Positions 35,915 to 44,839 of a stretch of DNA of 64,000 bases are shown in pieces. The translations under genes were made by a program, and so were the position numbers. The first letter of the stretch is position 1. Every line of letters starts with the position of its first letter. The DNA comes from Sphingobium subterraneum (lineage in GTDB: Bacteria > Pseudomonadota > Alphaproteobacteria > Sphingomonadales > Sphingomonadaceae). The notes under the pieces are model-generated. The model searched no databases and was not told where the DNA came from. It saw only the letters and a program-made list of their open reading frames with translations. The stretch lies in contig NZ_JACIJP010000002.1 in assembly GCF_014199435.1 (NCBI RefSeq), positions 1-64,000 on the forward strand, read 5' to 3'.

Positions 35915-35930
35915 CCCGCACCTTTCGCGC

Positions 35931-35956
35931 TTGACGTGAACGTAAACGTAAACTAT
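35931..35956. promoter_or_regulatory. Promoter and repeated ACGT-AAC operator of the MerR gene
   Basis: TTGACG (35931-35936) begins a run with GTGAACGTAAACGTAAAC (35936-35953), three spaced repeats of an ACGT/AAAC unit. They lie between the -35 and the likely -10 region (AACTAT/TATATG at 35951-35959). MerR activators typically bind such overlong spacers. LiuR-type regulators of acyl-CoA catabolism are known to use ACGTAAAC-like sites, so this is probably autoregulatory (inference). Confidence 0.55.
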
Positions 35957-35965
35957 ATGCGTTGC

Positions 35966-36397
35966 ATGAACACGATGGCAAAGATGAACCCCGGACGGGT
36001 CGAAGTGCCCGATGCGCGCAGGCAGGACAGCTACAGCATCTCTGATCTGTCGAACGAGTTCGGCGTGACCGCGCGTGCGCTGCGCTTCTATGAAGACGAA
36101 GGGCTGATTGCCCCTCAGCGGCAGGGCACGACTCGCATCTACGCACCTCGCGACCGCGCGCGGCTCGCCTGGATCCTGCGCGCCAAGCGCGTGGGCTTCA
36201 GCCTCGGCGAAATCCGCGAAATGATCGACCTTTATGATCTGGGCGACGGCCGCGTGGAACAGCGCCGCGTCACGCTAGAAAAATGCCGTGCCCGCATTGA
36301 TCTGCTGGAGCGGCAGAAAGCCGATATCGATGCCGCAATCGACGAACTCGCCGGTTTCGTGGCGCTGATCGAAGCCAGCACGGCAATCGGCAACTAA
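35966..36397 (+). CDS. MerR-family regulator
   Basis: The roughly 143-residue protein has the MerR N-terminal helix-turn-helix [69 protein letters not shown] and a C-terminal coiled coil ([31 protein letters not shown]). No effector domain and no metal-binding cysteines beyond one are present, so it resembles LiuR-type regulators of fatty-acid or branched-chain degradation. Possible starts are ATG 35966, 35975 and 35984; the first lies only about 10 bases past the -10 region, so translation may be leaderless. It is 31 bases before the acyl-CoA dehydrogenase. Confidence 0.88.
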   Translation: MNTMAKMNPGRVEVPDARRQDSYSISDLSNEFGVTARALRFYEDEGLIAPQRQGTTRIYAPRDRARLAWILRAKRVGFSLGEIREMIDLYDLGDGRVEQRRVTLEKCRARIDLLERQKADIDAAIDELAGFVALIEASTAIGN

Positions 36398-36428
36398 AAG
36401 AACACACAACACGATTCAGGAGAAGAGC

Positions 36429-38237
36429 ATGCCTCAATATACCGCCCCGGTCCGCGACACGCGCTTCGTCCTTGATCATGTCGTCCGGCTCGACAGCTAT
36501 TCCAACCTTCCCGGCTTTCAGGCCGTCTCACCCGATCTGGTGACGGCCGTGCTGGAAGAAGGCGGGCGATTCGCCGCCGAAGTGCTCTTCCCCCTCAACC
36601 AGGTGGGCGATCAGGTCGGCTGCACCCGGCACGACGACGGCAGCGTCTCCACCCCGCCCGGTTTCAAGCAGGCCTATGACCAGTATGTCGAGGGCGGCTG
36701 GACGACGCTTCACGCGCCGGAGGAATTCGGCGGGCAGGGCCTTCCCTCCGTCATCGCCACCGCGTTCGGCGAATATGTGCTCTCGTCCAATCAGGCGTTC
36801 GAGATGTATCATGGCCTGACCGCGGGCGCGATTGCCGCCATTCTCGTCAAGGGCAGCGACGAGCAGAAGCAGAAATATGTGCCCAACATGGTCGCGGGCA
36901 AATGGACCGGCACGATGAACCTGACCGAGCCGCATTGCGGCACCGATCTGGGCCTGATCCGCACCCGCGCCGTGCCCAATGCTGATGGCAGCTATGCGAT
37001 CACCGGCACGAAGATCTTCATCTCGTCGGGCGAGCAGGATCTGACCGAGAACATCATTCACCTTGTCCTTGCCAAGACCCCCGGCGCTCCCGAAAGCAGC
37101 AAGGGCATCTCGCTCTTCATCGTGCCCAAGGTGCTGGTGAACGACGATGGATCGCTGGGCGAAAGGAATGCGCTGAGCTGCGGTTCGATCGAACACAAGA
37201 TGGGCATCCACGGCAATTCCACCTGCGTCATGAACTATGACGGCGCGACCGGCTGGCTGGTGGGCGAGGAAAACAAGGGCCTCGCCGCCATGTTCATCAT
37301 GATGAACGCCGCCCGTCTGGGTGTCGGCCTGCAAGGGCTGGCGCAGGGCGAAGTCGCCTATCAGAACGCCGTGCACTATGCCCGCGACCGGCGTCAGGGA
37401 CGCGCGCTGACCGGCCCCGCCGATCCGGAGGAAAAGGCCGACACGCTGTTCGTCCACCCCGACGTGCGCCGCATGCTGATGGATGGCAAGGCGCTCACCG
37501 AGGGACTGCGCGCGCTGTGTCTGTGGGGGGCCTTGCAGAACGACCTGTCGCACAACGCCGCGACCGAGGAAGAACGCCTCGCCGCCGATGATCTCATCTC
37601 GCTGCTGACCCCGGTCATCAAGGGATACGGCACCGACAAGGGCTTCGACATCGCTGTCACCAGCCAGCAGGTCTATGGCGGCCATGGCTACATCCGGGAA
37701 TGGGGGATGGAGCAATATGTCCGCGACGCCCGCATCGCCCAGATCTACGAAGGCACCAACGGCATCCAGGCGATGGATCTTGTCGGGCGCAAGCTCGCGC
37801 AAAATGGCGGCCGCGCGCTCCAGGCCTTCTTCAAGGTAGTCGCGCAGGACGTTGCCGAGGCCAAGACCGATCCCCGCACCTCGCCGCTGGCCGAGGCGCT
37901 GGAAAAGACCAACGGGCAATTACAGGCCGCGACCATGTGGCTGATGCAGAACGCGATGACCAACCCCAACAACGCCGGGGCGGGCGCGCATTCCTATATG
38001 CACATCATGGGCATCGTCGCGGTCGGGCTGATGTGGGTGCGCATGGCGGTCGCCGCTGCGAAGCTGATCGACGAGAACAGTGGCGATTATGACAAGGAAT
38101 GGCTGGAGGCCAAGCTCGTCACCGCCCGCTACTTCGCGGAGCGCGTGATGCCGGAAGCCGGGGCGTTGCGCCGCAAGATCGAGGGCGGGGCGGAATCGCT
38201 GATGGCGTTGTCGCCGGAGATGTTCGCCGCGCGCTGA
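36429..38237 (+). CDS. Acyl-CoA dehydrogenase (long, ~600-residue type)
   Basis: The 602-residue flavoenzyme has an acyl-CoA dehydrogenase core: MNLTEPHCGTDLGLIRT, ITGTKIFISSGEQDL, GHGYIREWGMEQYVRDARIAQIYEGTNGIQAMDLVGRKL with the catalytic Glu in YEGTNG. A C-terminal extension of about 130 residues is typical of the AcdB/DmdC-like and FadE-type proteobacterial group. It is preceded by AGGAGAAG. It acts in beta-oxidation, reducing electron-transfer flavoprotein, whose quinone oxidoreductase gene lies at 52824-54476. The MerR gene upstream probably controls it. Its 3' end overlaps the convergent hydrolase gene by 109 bases. Confidence 0.93.
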   Translation: MPQYTAPVRDTRFVLDHVVRLDSYSNLPGFQAVSPDLVTAVLEEGGRFAAEVLFPLNQVGDQVGCTRHDDGSVSTPPGFKQAYDQYVEGGWTTLHAPEEFGGQGLPSVIATAFGEYVLSSNQAFEMYHGLTAGAIAAILVKGSDEQKQKYVPNMVAGKWTGTMNLTEPHCGTDLGLIRTRAVPNADGSYAITGTKIFISSGEQDLTENIIHLVLAKTPGAPESSKGISLFIVPKVLVNDDGSLGERNALSCGSIEHKMGIHGNSTCVMNYDGATGWLVGEENKGLAAMFIMMNAARLGVGLQGLAQGEVAYQNAVHYARDRRQGRALTGPADPEEKADTLFVHPDVRRMLMDGKALTEGLRALCLWGALQNDLSHNAATEEERLAADDLISLLTPVIKGYGTDKGFDIAVTSQQVYGGHGYIREWGMEQYVRDARIAQIYEGTNGIQAMDLVGRKLAQNGGRALQAFFKVVAQDVAEAKTDPRTSPLAEALEKTNGQLQAATMWLMQNAMTNPNNAGAGAHSYMHIMGIVAVGLMWVRMAVAAAKLIDENSGDYDKEWLEAKLVTARYFAERVMPEAGALRRKIEGGAESLMALSPEMFAAR

Positions 38238-39508
38238 ATCAGTTCCGGCTTGGCGGCATCAGCCGCGATCGGTTTGCGCCCCGGCAGCAGACTCCCCATC
38301 GGAATGCGTTCCCGCATGCACATGCGGTTGTCCGGTTGCGGAAGCAGCGTGCAGTTCCACAGCATCCGCTGCAAGCCGTTTTCCATGTCGTGCATGTAGC
38401 TGAAGATCATACCGGACAGCAGGCCGGGTTCGATCGGGAAACCGGTCGGTACGCCCGGCCCGTCAGGCCACGCCATAACCCGGCACGCCGGGCGTCCCGA
38501 ACACACCAGCGTCGCAACATCACGATAGGCTTTGGTGGCAATTCCCGGGGATACCGTGACGATAAACGCATCGTCGGCGGGAGACGTCGCAATGACATGC
38601 AATCCCGCCATCAGGCTGCTTGCATTGGCGCCCGCCACAAATCGTATGGGTGCGTGCGCTATCGCTTCGACCGCGGATGGCGGCGCGGCCGGATCAATCG
38701 TGACGGCATCGTCCCCACCCTTCTCATGGACCGGCGACAGGCGCGCGATCATCGGGACGCGCGGCTCCACTCCCGGCAGGCTGCGGCGGAACGCGGGCGG
38801 CGTGCCCCACCAGCCCTGCCAGCGATAGAACAGATGGGTGTGCACCTCGGTGATCTTGTCGAGGCTCGTATTCCAGTACGGCACCACCCAATCGGTATGA
38901 TAATGCGTCGCATAGCCGACTTTGCGGTCCACGAGCCCGCCCAGCATCCGCGTGGCAAGCGTCCGCGCCCGGTCCCACGCCTCCGGACTTGGTGTCCGCG
39001 CAAGGGCGCCATCGCAGGTAAATGTGAACTGGCACCCGGTGGTGCGCTCCGATCCCTGAAACACCACGCCGCAGACCGACTTCGGGAACGCCGGGTGGCG
39101 CACGCGATTGAGCACGACCTGCGCCACCGCCTTCTGCCCGACCGGATCGTCGCCCGCCTCATAATACTGCGCAGCGGCCAGACAGGCGATCGCCCGGTCG
39201 CGGTCTTCTGTCCCACCCGTGAAACGAAACGGTCGCGCCGCAGGGTTGGGTCCGGTGGAAAACGGCATCGCGGCGTTCATCGCACGGGCGTCGTCCGGGC
39301 TGACTTCGCGCACCACGAGCGGGTCAACCTTGGGCGGAGGCGATGGTGCGTGCTTGATCCAGTCGTCGGACGCGGGTGCTTCGGCGGGCGCGGATGTGCC
39401 CATCCCACCCTGCCAGGCCACCGCGATCGGCAACGCAACGAACAACACCACCCCCGCAACCCAGTCGAGCGCGCGCGGACGCGCAGGGGGGGCAACGCCT
39501 CCGGTCAT
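38129..39508 (-). CDS. SleB-type cell-wall hydrolase
   Basis: The 459-residue protein has one N-terminal membrane segment (about 14-32) and a Hydrolase_2 domain (about 103-215): AIACLAAAQYYEAGDDPVGQKAVAQVVLNRVRHPAFPKSVCGVVFQGSERTTGCQFTFTCDG, with the conserved Glu at 117. Related SleB/CwlJ enzymes cleave peptidoglycan during germination; in Proteobacteria they probably remodel the wall. The remaining 240 residues are unfamiliar. The last 36 codons lie antisense to the acyl-CoA dehydrogenase gene. It follows cysK by 12 bases. Confidence 0.87.
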   Translation of the reverse strand: MTGGVAPPARPRALDWVAGVVLFVALPIAVAWQGGMGTSAPAEAPASDDWIKHAPSPPPKVDPLVVREVSPDDARAMNAAMPFSTGPNPAARPFRFTGGTEDRDRAIACLAAAQYYEAGDDPVGQKAVAQVVLNRVRHPAFPKSVCGVVFQGSERTTGCQFTFTCDGALARTPSPEAWDRARTLATRMLGGLVDRKVGYATHYHTDWVVPYWNTSLDKITEVHTHLFYRWQGWWGTPPAFRRSLPGVEPRVPMIARLSPVHEKGGDDAVTIDPAAPPSAVEAIAHAPIRFVAGANASSLMAGLHVIATSPADDAFIVTVSPGIATKAYRDVATLVCSGRPACRVMAWPDGPGVPTGFPIEPGLLSGMIFSYMHDMENGLQRMLWNCTLLPQPDNRMCMRERIPMGSLLPGRKPIAADAAKPELIQRAANISGDNAISDSAPPSILRRNAPASGITRSAK

Positions 39509-39520
39509 CCGCCTGTCCGC

Positions 39521-40438
39521 TTATTCCGGCAAAAAGTCAGGGACGGAGAGATAGCGTTCGCCGGTGTCGTAGTTGAATCCAAGGACCCGGCTACCGACGG
39601 GGAGTTCAGGGAGTTTCTGGGCAATGGCAGCGAGCGTTGCGCCGGAAGAGATGCCGACCAGCATACCCTCCTCCTTCGCGGAGCGGCGCGCATAGTCCTT
39701 GGCGTCGGCCGGATCGACCTTGATGATGCCATCGAGCAGCTGGGTGTGGAGGTTGGCCGGGATGAACCCCGCGCCGATGCCTTGAATGGGGTGCGGGCCG
39801 GGCTGGCCGCCACTGATGACCGGCGAAAGCGTCGGCTCAACCGCGAAGACCTTGATGTTGGGCCATTTCTCCTTCAGCGCCTGCGCGCAGCCGGTAATGT
39901 GGCCACCCGTCCCCACACCGGTAATCAGTGCGTCGATCGGCGCATCGGCAAAGTCGTTCAGGATTTCCTGCGCAGTGGTGCGCACATGAATATCGATGTT
40001 CGCCGGATTCTCGAACTGCTGCGGCATCCAGCTGCCCGGTGTCTGCGCGATGAGCTCCAGTGCGCGCTCGATCGCGCCCTTCATGCCCTTCTCGCGCGGA
40101 GTGAGATCGAACGTCGCGCCATAAGCCAGCATCAGGCGCCGCCGTTCGATCGACATGCTTTCGGGCATGACGAGAACCAGCTTATATCCCTTGACCGCCG
40201 CGACCATCGCCAGACCGACGCCGGTGTTGCCTGACGTAGGCTCGATGATCGTTCCACCCGGCTTCAGATCCCCCGATGCCTCGGCTGCCTCGATCATCGC
40301 CAGACCGATGCGGTCCTTGATCGATCCACCCGGATTCGACCGCTCCGACTTGATCCACACCTGTGCGTCACCGAACAGGCGGTTGACCCGGACGTGCGGT
40401 GTTTTGCCGATCGTTTCGAGGATATTTGCCGCTATCAT
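39521..40438 (-). CDS. cysK: Cysteine synthase A
   Basis: The 305-residue PLP enzyme has the cofactor lysine in [10 protein letters not shown] (Lys41), the phosphate loop [23 protein letters not shown] and GAGFIPANL. It makes cysteine from O-acetylserine and sulphide in the cytosol. Its ATG overlaps the stop of the MFS gene (ATGA), so the two are translationally coupled, with the SleB-type gene third in the operon. Confidence 0.95.
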   Translation of the reverse strand: MIAANILETIGKTPHVRVNRLFGDAQVWIKSERSNPGGSIKDRIGLAMIEAAEASGDLKPGGTIIEPTSGNTGVGLAMVAAVKGYKLVLVMPESMSIERRRLMLAYGATFDLTPREKGMKGAIERALELIAQTPGSWMPQQFENPANIDIHVRTTAQEILNDFADAPIDALITGVGTGGHITGCAQALKEKWPNIKVFAVEPTLSPVISGGQPGPHPIQGIGAGFIPANLHTQLLDGIIKVDPADAKDYARRSAKEEGMLVGISSGATLAAIAQKLPELPVGSRVLGFNYDTGERYLSVPDFLPE

Positions 40439-41751
40439 GTCGTGGCCTCCTTATCGCTGTCTCGTTGCGCTATGTCGTGCGGATCGAAGCTTCGCGCAAG
40501 CCCCAGTTCCGGAAAGATGCGCGCCCACAGCACTGTGACAACAATCGCCCCCGCTCCGCCGAGCAGTACGGCGGTCGTCGGCCCGATCAGCGCGGCGAGG
40601 AACCCCGACTCTGCCTCACCCAGCTCATTGGACGCGGCGATCGTCAGCAGGGAAACGCTGCTCACCCGCCCGCGCATCTCGTCCGGTGTCGACAGCTGGA
40701 TCAGCGACTGGCGGATGAACACCGACACCATGTCTGAAACCCCCGACAGCATCAGCGCGAGCAGCGCGACCGGATAGCCGATGCCCGATGGCATGAACGC
40801 CGTCAGGCCGAACAGGATGATCGACAGGCCGAAGACCACGACCGCGCCCAGCATCTTGTTGCCGACATTGGTGCGCGGCGGGCGGAAACTGAACAGGACC
40901 GCGACAACCGCCGCACCCAGCCCCGGTGCGGCCGCCAGATGGCCAAGGCTGCTTGCTCCCGAGTGAAAGATATCGCGCACGTAGATCGGCAGCACCGCTG
41001 TCACGCCCGCGAGCATCACCGCCACAAGATCAAGCGTGATTGCGGCAAGCACCAGCCGGTTGGAACGCACATAGGCGAGCCCGTCGATGATCTGGCGGAT
41101 CGGGCTGCGGCTGCGGTCCGATGGAGCCTTGCGGGGCAAGGGCCGGACCGCGGCAATCGCGACGAACGCGACGAAAAACATCGCCGCCGCCACCGCATAG
41201 GCCGCCCAAGGCCGATACCCGTAAAGATAGCCCCCCACCGCCGGACCGGCGATCGTGCCGACCTGCCACATTATCGAGGAAAAGGCGATCGCGCGGGGCA
41301 AGGTGGCGGGTGGAACCAGATTGGGCGAAAGGGAACCCAGCGAGGGGCCGGTGAAACTACGCGCCACTGCGACCGATGCTGCCATGGAGAACAGCACCGG
41401 CAGGCTGAGCGCATTGCGATAGGTCAGCATCGCGAGCAACACGACGCACACCGCCTGTGCCAGCAGCGCGAGCGCCGCCACCATCCGGCGGTCGAACCGA
41501 TCAGCGACATAGCCCGTCAGCGGCGTCAGCAGGAAGATCGGCACGAACTGTACCAACCCGATCAGTCCCAATTGCGCCGCCGCCGCATGCGTGTCCATTG
41601 TCTGCCGCGCGATATTATATGCCTGCCAGCCGATGACGATGATCATCGCGTTCTGCGCCAGCACCGTTGCCAGCCGGGTGAGGAGGAACAGACGGAAATC
41701 GCGGAACGACAAGGGATGGGCCGGCGCGGCGGCCAAGGATGAGGCGGTCAT
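40435..41751 (-). CDS. MFS transporter (enterobactin-exporter/MFS_3 type)
   Basis: The 438-residue protein has about 12 hydrophobic segments. It contains [29 protein letters not shown] at the N-terminus and the loop motif [12 protein letters not shown] (between TM2 and TM3). It resembles the MFS_3/EntS-like group of exporters. ATG 41751 is preceded by AAGGAGG. It is first in the operon with cysK, so export of a cysteine-related or thiol compound is conceivable, but nothing in the sequence proves it. Confidence 0.9.
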   Translation of the reverse strand: MTASSLAAAPAHPLSFRDFRLFLLTRLATVLAQNAMIIVIGWQAYNIARQTMDTHAAAAQLGLIGLVQFVPIFLLTPLTGYVADRFDRRMVAALALLAQAVCVVLLAMLTYRNALSLPVLFSMAASVAVARSFTGPSLGSLSPNLVPPATLPRAIAFSSIMWQVGTIAGPAVGGYLYGYRPWAAYAVAAAMFFVAFVAIAAVRPLPRKAPSDRSRSPIRQIIDGLAYVRSNRLVLAAITLDLVAVMLAGVTAVLPIYVRDIFHSGASSLGHLAAAPGLGAAVVAVLFSFRPPRTNVGNKMLGAVVVFGLSIILFGLTAFMPSGIGYPVALLALMLSGVSDMVSVFIRQSLIQLSTPDEMRGRVSSVSLLTIAASNELGEAESGFLAALIGPTTAVLLGGAGAIVVTVLWARIFPELGLARSFDPHDIAQRDSDKEATT

Positions 41752-41888
41752 GGGCCCTCCTTAACCGCGGCGTCGAAGTTTTCGCAACAAAGGAGATGTT
41801 CGCACGACCCAGTATCAGATTTTGTCATAAGTGCCGCGTGGGGGCGGGTCGAAGACCAAAGCGAACGGGGTGGATATTTCGATCGGCG

Positions 41889-44183
41889 CTAGGCCAGCGC
41901 GACAAAACTGTCCATCACCCGCTTCCGGCCGGAGAGGTCGAAGTCGATCTCCAGCTTGTTGCCCTCGATCGTCGCGATCGTTCCATAGCCGAATTTCTGG
42001 TGAAAAATCCGCAAACCCAGTTCCAGATCCTTCCGCCCCGGAGCACCAGGCGACACCGCCGTCGGCCGCCGCGCCTCCATCGGGACACGCGCGTCAGCGA
42101 CGAACTGCCCCGCCTGCGCCGCACGTTTCCAGCCCGGCCCATGCCCCGGCCGCGCGACATCCTGAAACGGGTTGCCCTGATCCGCCCAGCCGCTGCGCCA
42201 CAGTGACGCGCCGCCGGTCAGGCTGCTCTCCTCCTCGACATGGTCGGGCGGCAATTCCCCCACGAAACGGGACGGGATCGAACTGGTCCACTGGCCATAG
42301 ATACGGCGGTTCGCCGCATGGATGATCGTGCAGCGCCGTCGCGCGCGCGTGATCGCAACATAAGCCAGCCGCCGCTCCTCTTCGAGTGCGCTCAAGCCAC
42401 CCTCGTCCAGTGCCCGCTGCGAGGGGAAAACCCCTTCCTCCCAGCCGACGAGGAACACATTGCCGAACTCCAGTCCCTTGGCGGCGTGGATGGTCATGAT
42501 CGTGACCTTGCGCTCTTCCGCCTGCGCCTCGTTGTCCATGACGAGGCTGACATGTTCGAGAAACGCACCGAGCGACTCATATTCCTCCATCGCACGGGCA
42601 AGCTCACCGAGGTTTTCAAGGCGCCCGCTCGCCTCGGCCGTGCGCTCCGCCTGCAGCATCGCGGTATAGCCGCTTTCGTCGAGCATGATCCGCGCCAGCT
42701 CGGCATGGGGCAAGGTGCTTGCCATGTCCCGCCAGCGCCCGATGCTGGTGACGAAGCCGGATAGCGCGCGCCGCGCCTGCGGGGTCAGCTCGTCACTGTC
42801 GATAATCCGCGCCGCAGCGGCAAGCAGCGGCACGCCCTCAGCCCGCGCCAGGCGGTGCACCTTTTCCACCGCCTTGTCGCCCAGCCCGCGCTTGGGCACG
42901 TTGACGATCCGCTCGAACGCCAGATCGTCCGCCGGTTGTGCGATCAGCCGCAGATAGGCGAGCGCATCCCGGATTTCGGCTCGCTCGTAGAAACGAAAAC
43001 CGCCGACGATGCGATAGGGCATGCCGATCTGGATGAAGCGGTCTTCGAACTCGCGGGTCTGGAACTGCGCCCGCACCAAAATGGCAATGTCGTCGAGCGG
43101 CTCACCCTCGCGTTGCAGCCCCTCGATTTCCTCGCCCACCCGGCGCGCTTCCTCTGGCCCGTCCCACACGCCGAGCACGCGGACCTTCTCGCCCTCTGCC
43201 TCCTGCGTCCACAGGGTCTTGCCGAGCCGATTGCCGTTCGACGCGATCACCCCGGAAGCGGCGGCAAGGATATGCGGGGTCGATCGATAATTCTGTTCCA
43301 GCCGCACGATCTTGGCGCCCGGAAAATCCCGCTCGAACCGCAGGATATTGGCGACCTCTGCCCCGCGCCAGCTGTAGATGCTCTGATCGTCGTCACCCAC
43401 GCAGCAGATATTCTTGCGCTCCTGCGCCAGCAGGCGGAGCCACAGATACTGGCTCGAATTGGTGTCCTGATATTCGTCGACCATGATGTAGCGGAAGCGC
43501 TGCTGATACTGCGCCAATATCTCCCGGTCGGTCTTGAGCAGGGTCAGCATATGCAGCAGCAGGTCGCCAAAATCGCAGGCGTTAAGTGCGATCAGCCGCG
43601 CCTGATACGCCGCATACAGCGCCTGCCCCTTGCCCGCGGCATACTGCTCGCTCTCTCCCGCATCGACCTCCGACGGGGTCAGGCCGCGATTCTTCCAGCG
43701 ATCGATCAGCCCGGCCAGCTGCCGCGCGGGCCAGCGCTTCTCGTCAATCCCTTCGGCCTGAATGAGCTGCTTCATCAGCCGCAGCTGGTCGTCGGTATCA
43801 AGGATACTGAAGTTGCTCTGCAACCCCACCAGTTCGGCATGGCGACGCAACATCTTCGCACCGATCGCATGGAAGGTACCCAGCCACGGCATCCCCTCGA
43901 CCGCGCCGCCGATCAGCCGACCGACCCTTTCCTTCATCTCCCGCGCCGCCTTGTTGGTGAAGGTCACCGCCAAAATTTCCGAAGGATAGGCCCGCCGCGT
44001 CGCGACCAGATGCGCAAGACGTGCGGTCAATGCGGCGGTCTTGCCCGTGCCCGCCCCGGCCAGCACCAGCAACGGCCCCTCTGTCGTCAGAACGGCCTCG
44101 CGCTGCGGCGCGTTGAGGCCGGAAAGATAGCCCGGTTCCGGCGCGGAAGAGGGGACGGCAACGGAAGTGCTTTGGGGATCCAT
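41889..44183 (-). CDS. uvrD: ATP-dependent DNA helicase UvrD/PcrA
   Basis: The 764-residue superfamily 1A helicase has all motifs: Q-motif LNAPQREAV, Walker A GAGTGKTAAL, TFTNKAAREMKERV (Ia), VDEYQDTN (II), DDDQSIYSWRGA (III), RLEQNYRST (IV), TIHAAKGLEFGNVFLVGWEEGVFP (V) and EEERRLAYVAITRAR (VI). The C-terminal FHQKFGYGTIATIEGNKLEIDFD Tudor-like tail is found in PcrA/UvrD, where it contacts RNA polymerase. It unwinds DNA in excision and mismatch repair. ATG 44183 is directly preceded by an SOS box, so it is probably damage-inducible. Confidence 0.95.
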   Translation of the reverse strand: MDPQSTSVAVPSSAPEPGYLSGLNAPQREAVLTTEGPLLVLAGAGTGKTAALTARLAHLVATRRAYPSEILAVTFTNKAAREMKERVGRLIGGAVEGMPWLGTFHAIGAKMLRRHAELVGLQSNFSILDTDDQLRLMKQLIQAEGIDEKRWPARQLAGLIDRWKNRGLTPSEVDAGESEQYAAGKGQALYAAYQARLIALNACDFGDLLLHMLTLLKTDREILAQYQQRFRYIMVDEYQDTNSSQYLWLRLLAQERKNICCVGDDDQSIYSWRGAEVANILRFERDFPGAKIVRLEQNYRSTPHILAAASGVIASNGNRLGKTLWTQEAEGEKVRVLGVWDGPEEARRVGEEIEGLQREGEPLDDIAILVRAQFQTREFEDRFIQIGMPYRIVGGFRFYERAEIRDALAYLRLIAQPADDLAFERIVNVPKRGLGDKAVEKVHRLARAEGVPLLAAAARIIDSDELTPQARRALSGFVTSIGRWRDMASTLPHAELARIMLDESGYTAMLQAERTAEASGRLENLGELARAMEEYESLGAFLEHVSLVMDNEAQAEERKVTIMTIHAAKGLEFGNVFLVGWEEGVFPSQRALDEGGLSALEEERRLAYVAITRARRRCTIIHAANRRIYGQWTSSIPSRFVGELPPDHVEEESSLTGGASLWRSGWADQGNPFQDVARPGHGPGWKRAAQAGQFVADARVPMEARRPTAVSPGAPGRKDLELGLRIFHQKFGYGTIATIEGNKLEIDFDLSGRKRVMDSFVALA

Positions 44184-44187
44184 AGTC

Positions 44188-44202
44188 GAACAATTAGGGA
44201 AC
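44188..44202 (-). promoter_or_regulatory. LexA (SOS) box upstream of uvrD
   Basis: GAAC-N7-GAAC, which is GTTC-N7-GTTC on the coding strand and the alphaproteobacterial LexA operator, lies 5 bases before the uvrD start codon. Its presence at a DNA-repair gene supports it strongly. The closeness to the ATG suggests a very short leader. Confidence 0.8.
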
Positions 44203-44335
44203 GGTCGGATTGCGGGCAAGGACGAACTGAGAATTTATGCGCTGTGCGGTGAACCGCGCGGGACGGTGCGCGGAACTCCCTCATCCCCCTGGGGTTGTGG
44301 GTGGACAGGGGGCTGGACCAGATAAGGAACCATCC

Positions 44336-44794
44336 ATGAAATTTGCACTTCTCGCCAGCGCCTCCGCGCTTTTGATTGCATCCGCCGCCGTCGCGCAGAC
44401 GGGTGCGGGAACATCCGGTTCGATGACAACGGATCAGACCATGCCCAGCGGAACGACATCCATGCCGACCGACAGCGGTACGCCGCAGACCACGCCGATG
44501 CCCGGCGGCGACACCGGCACGACCATGCCGACCACACCGCCTACCAATCCTCCCGTCGGTGAACAGCCGATGCCCGGCCAGATGGGGACCGATCCCTCCG
44601 CAACCGGCGGCATGCAGCAGCCCATGGGCACACCGGGCGCAGCGGGCGCAGCACCGATGGGCAGCGCGGCCCCAATGACCGCCGCTCCCCCGCCCGCCCC
44701 GCGCACTGACTATCCGATGTGCAGCAAGACGGTTACCGACAGCTGCAAGCAGGCGGGTGAAGGTCGCAGCAGCAAGGCCAAGCGCCGCAAGTAA
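44336..44794 (+). CDS. Exported Met/Pro/Gly/Thr-rich low-complexity protein
   Basis: The 152-residue protein has a signal peptide (MKFALLASASALLIASAAVAQ) and a mature part dominated by Met, Pro, Gly and Thr in loosely repeated MP-x-G and PMG units. It ends with a short domain DYPMCSKTVTDSCKQAGEGRSSKAKRRK with two Cys and a basic tail. ATG 44336 follows AAGGAAC. No fold is recognisable. Methionine-rich periplasmic proteins can bind copper or be oxidant sinks, but that is only a suggestion. A strong hairpin terminator follows. Confidence 0.75.
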   Translation: MKFALLASASALLIASAAVAQTGAGTSGSMTTDQTMPSGTTSMPTDSGTPQTTPMPGGDTGTTMPTTPPTNPPVGEQPMPGQMGTDPSATGGMQQPMGTPGAAGAAPMGSAAPMTAAPPPAPRTDYPMCSKTVTDSCKQAGEGRSSKAKRRK

Positions 44795-44804
44795 GTTCGC
44801 AGAT

Positions 44805-44836
44805 AGGCCGGGCGTGCGGTTACCGCTGCCCGGCCT
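44805..44836. terminator. Bidirectional hairpin terminator
   Basis: AGGCCGGGC (44805-44813) pairs with GCCCGGCCT (44828-44836), and the loop holds a second stem GCGG-TTA-CCGC. TGTTTA follows on the plus strand. It separates the Met-rich protein gene from the convergent RNA methyltransferase gene. Confidence 0.75.
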
Positions 44837-44839
44837 TGT

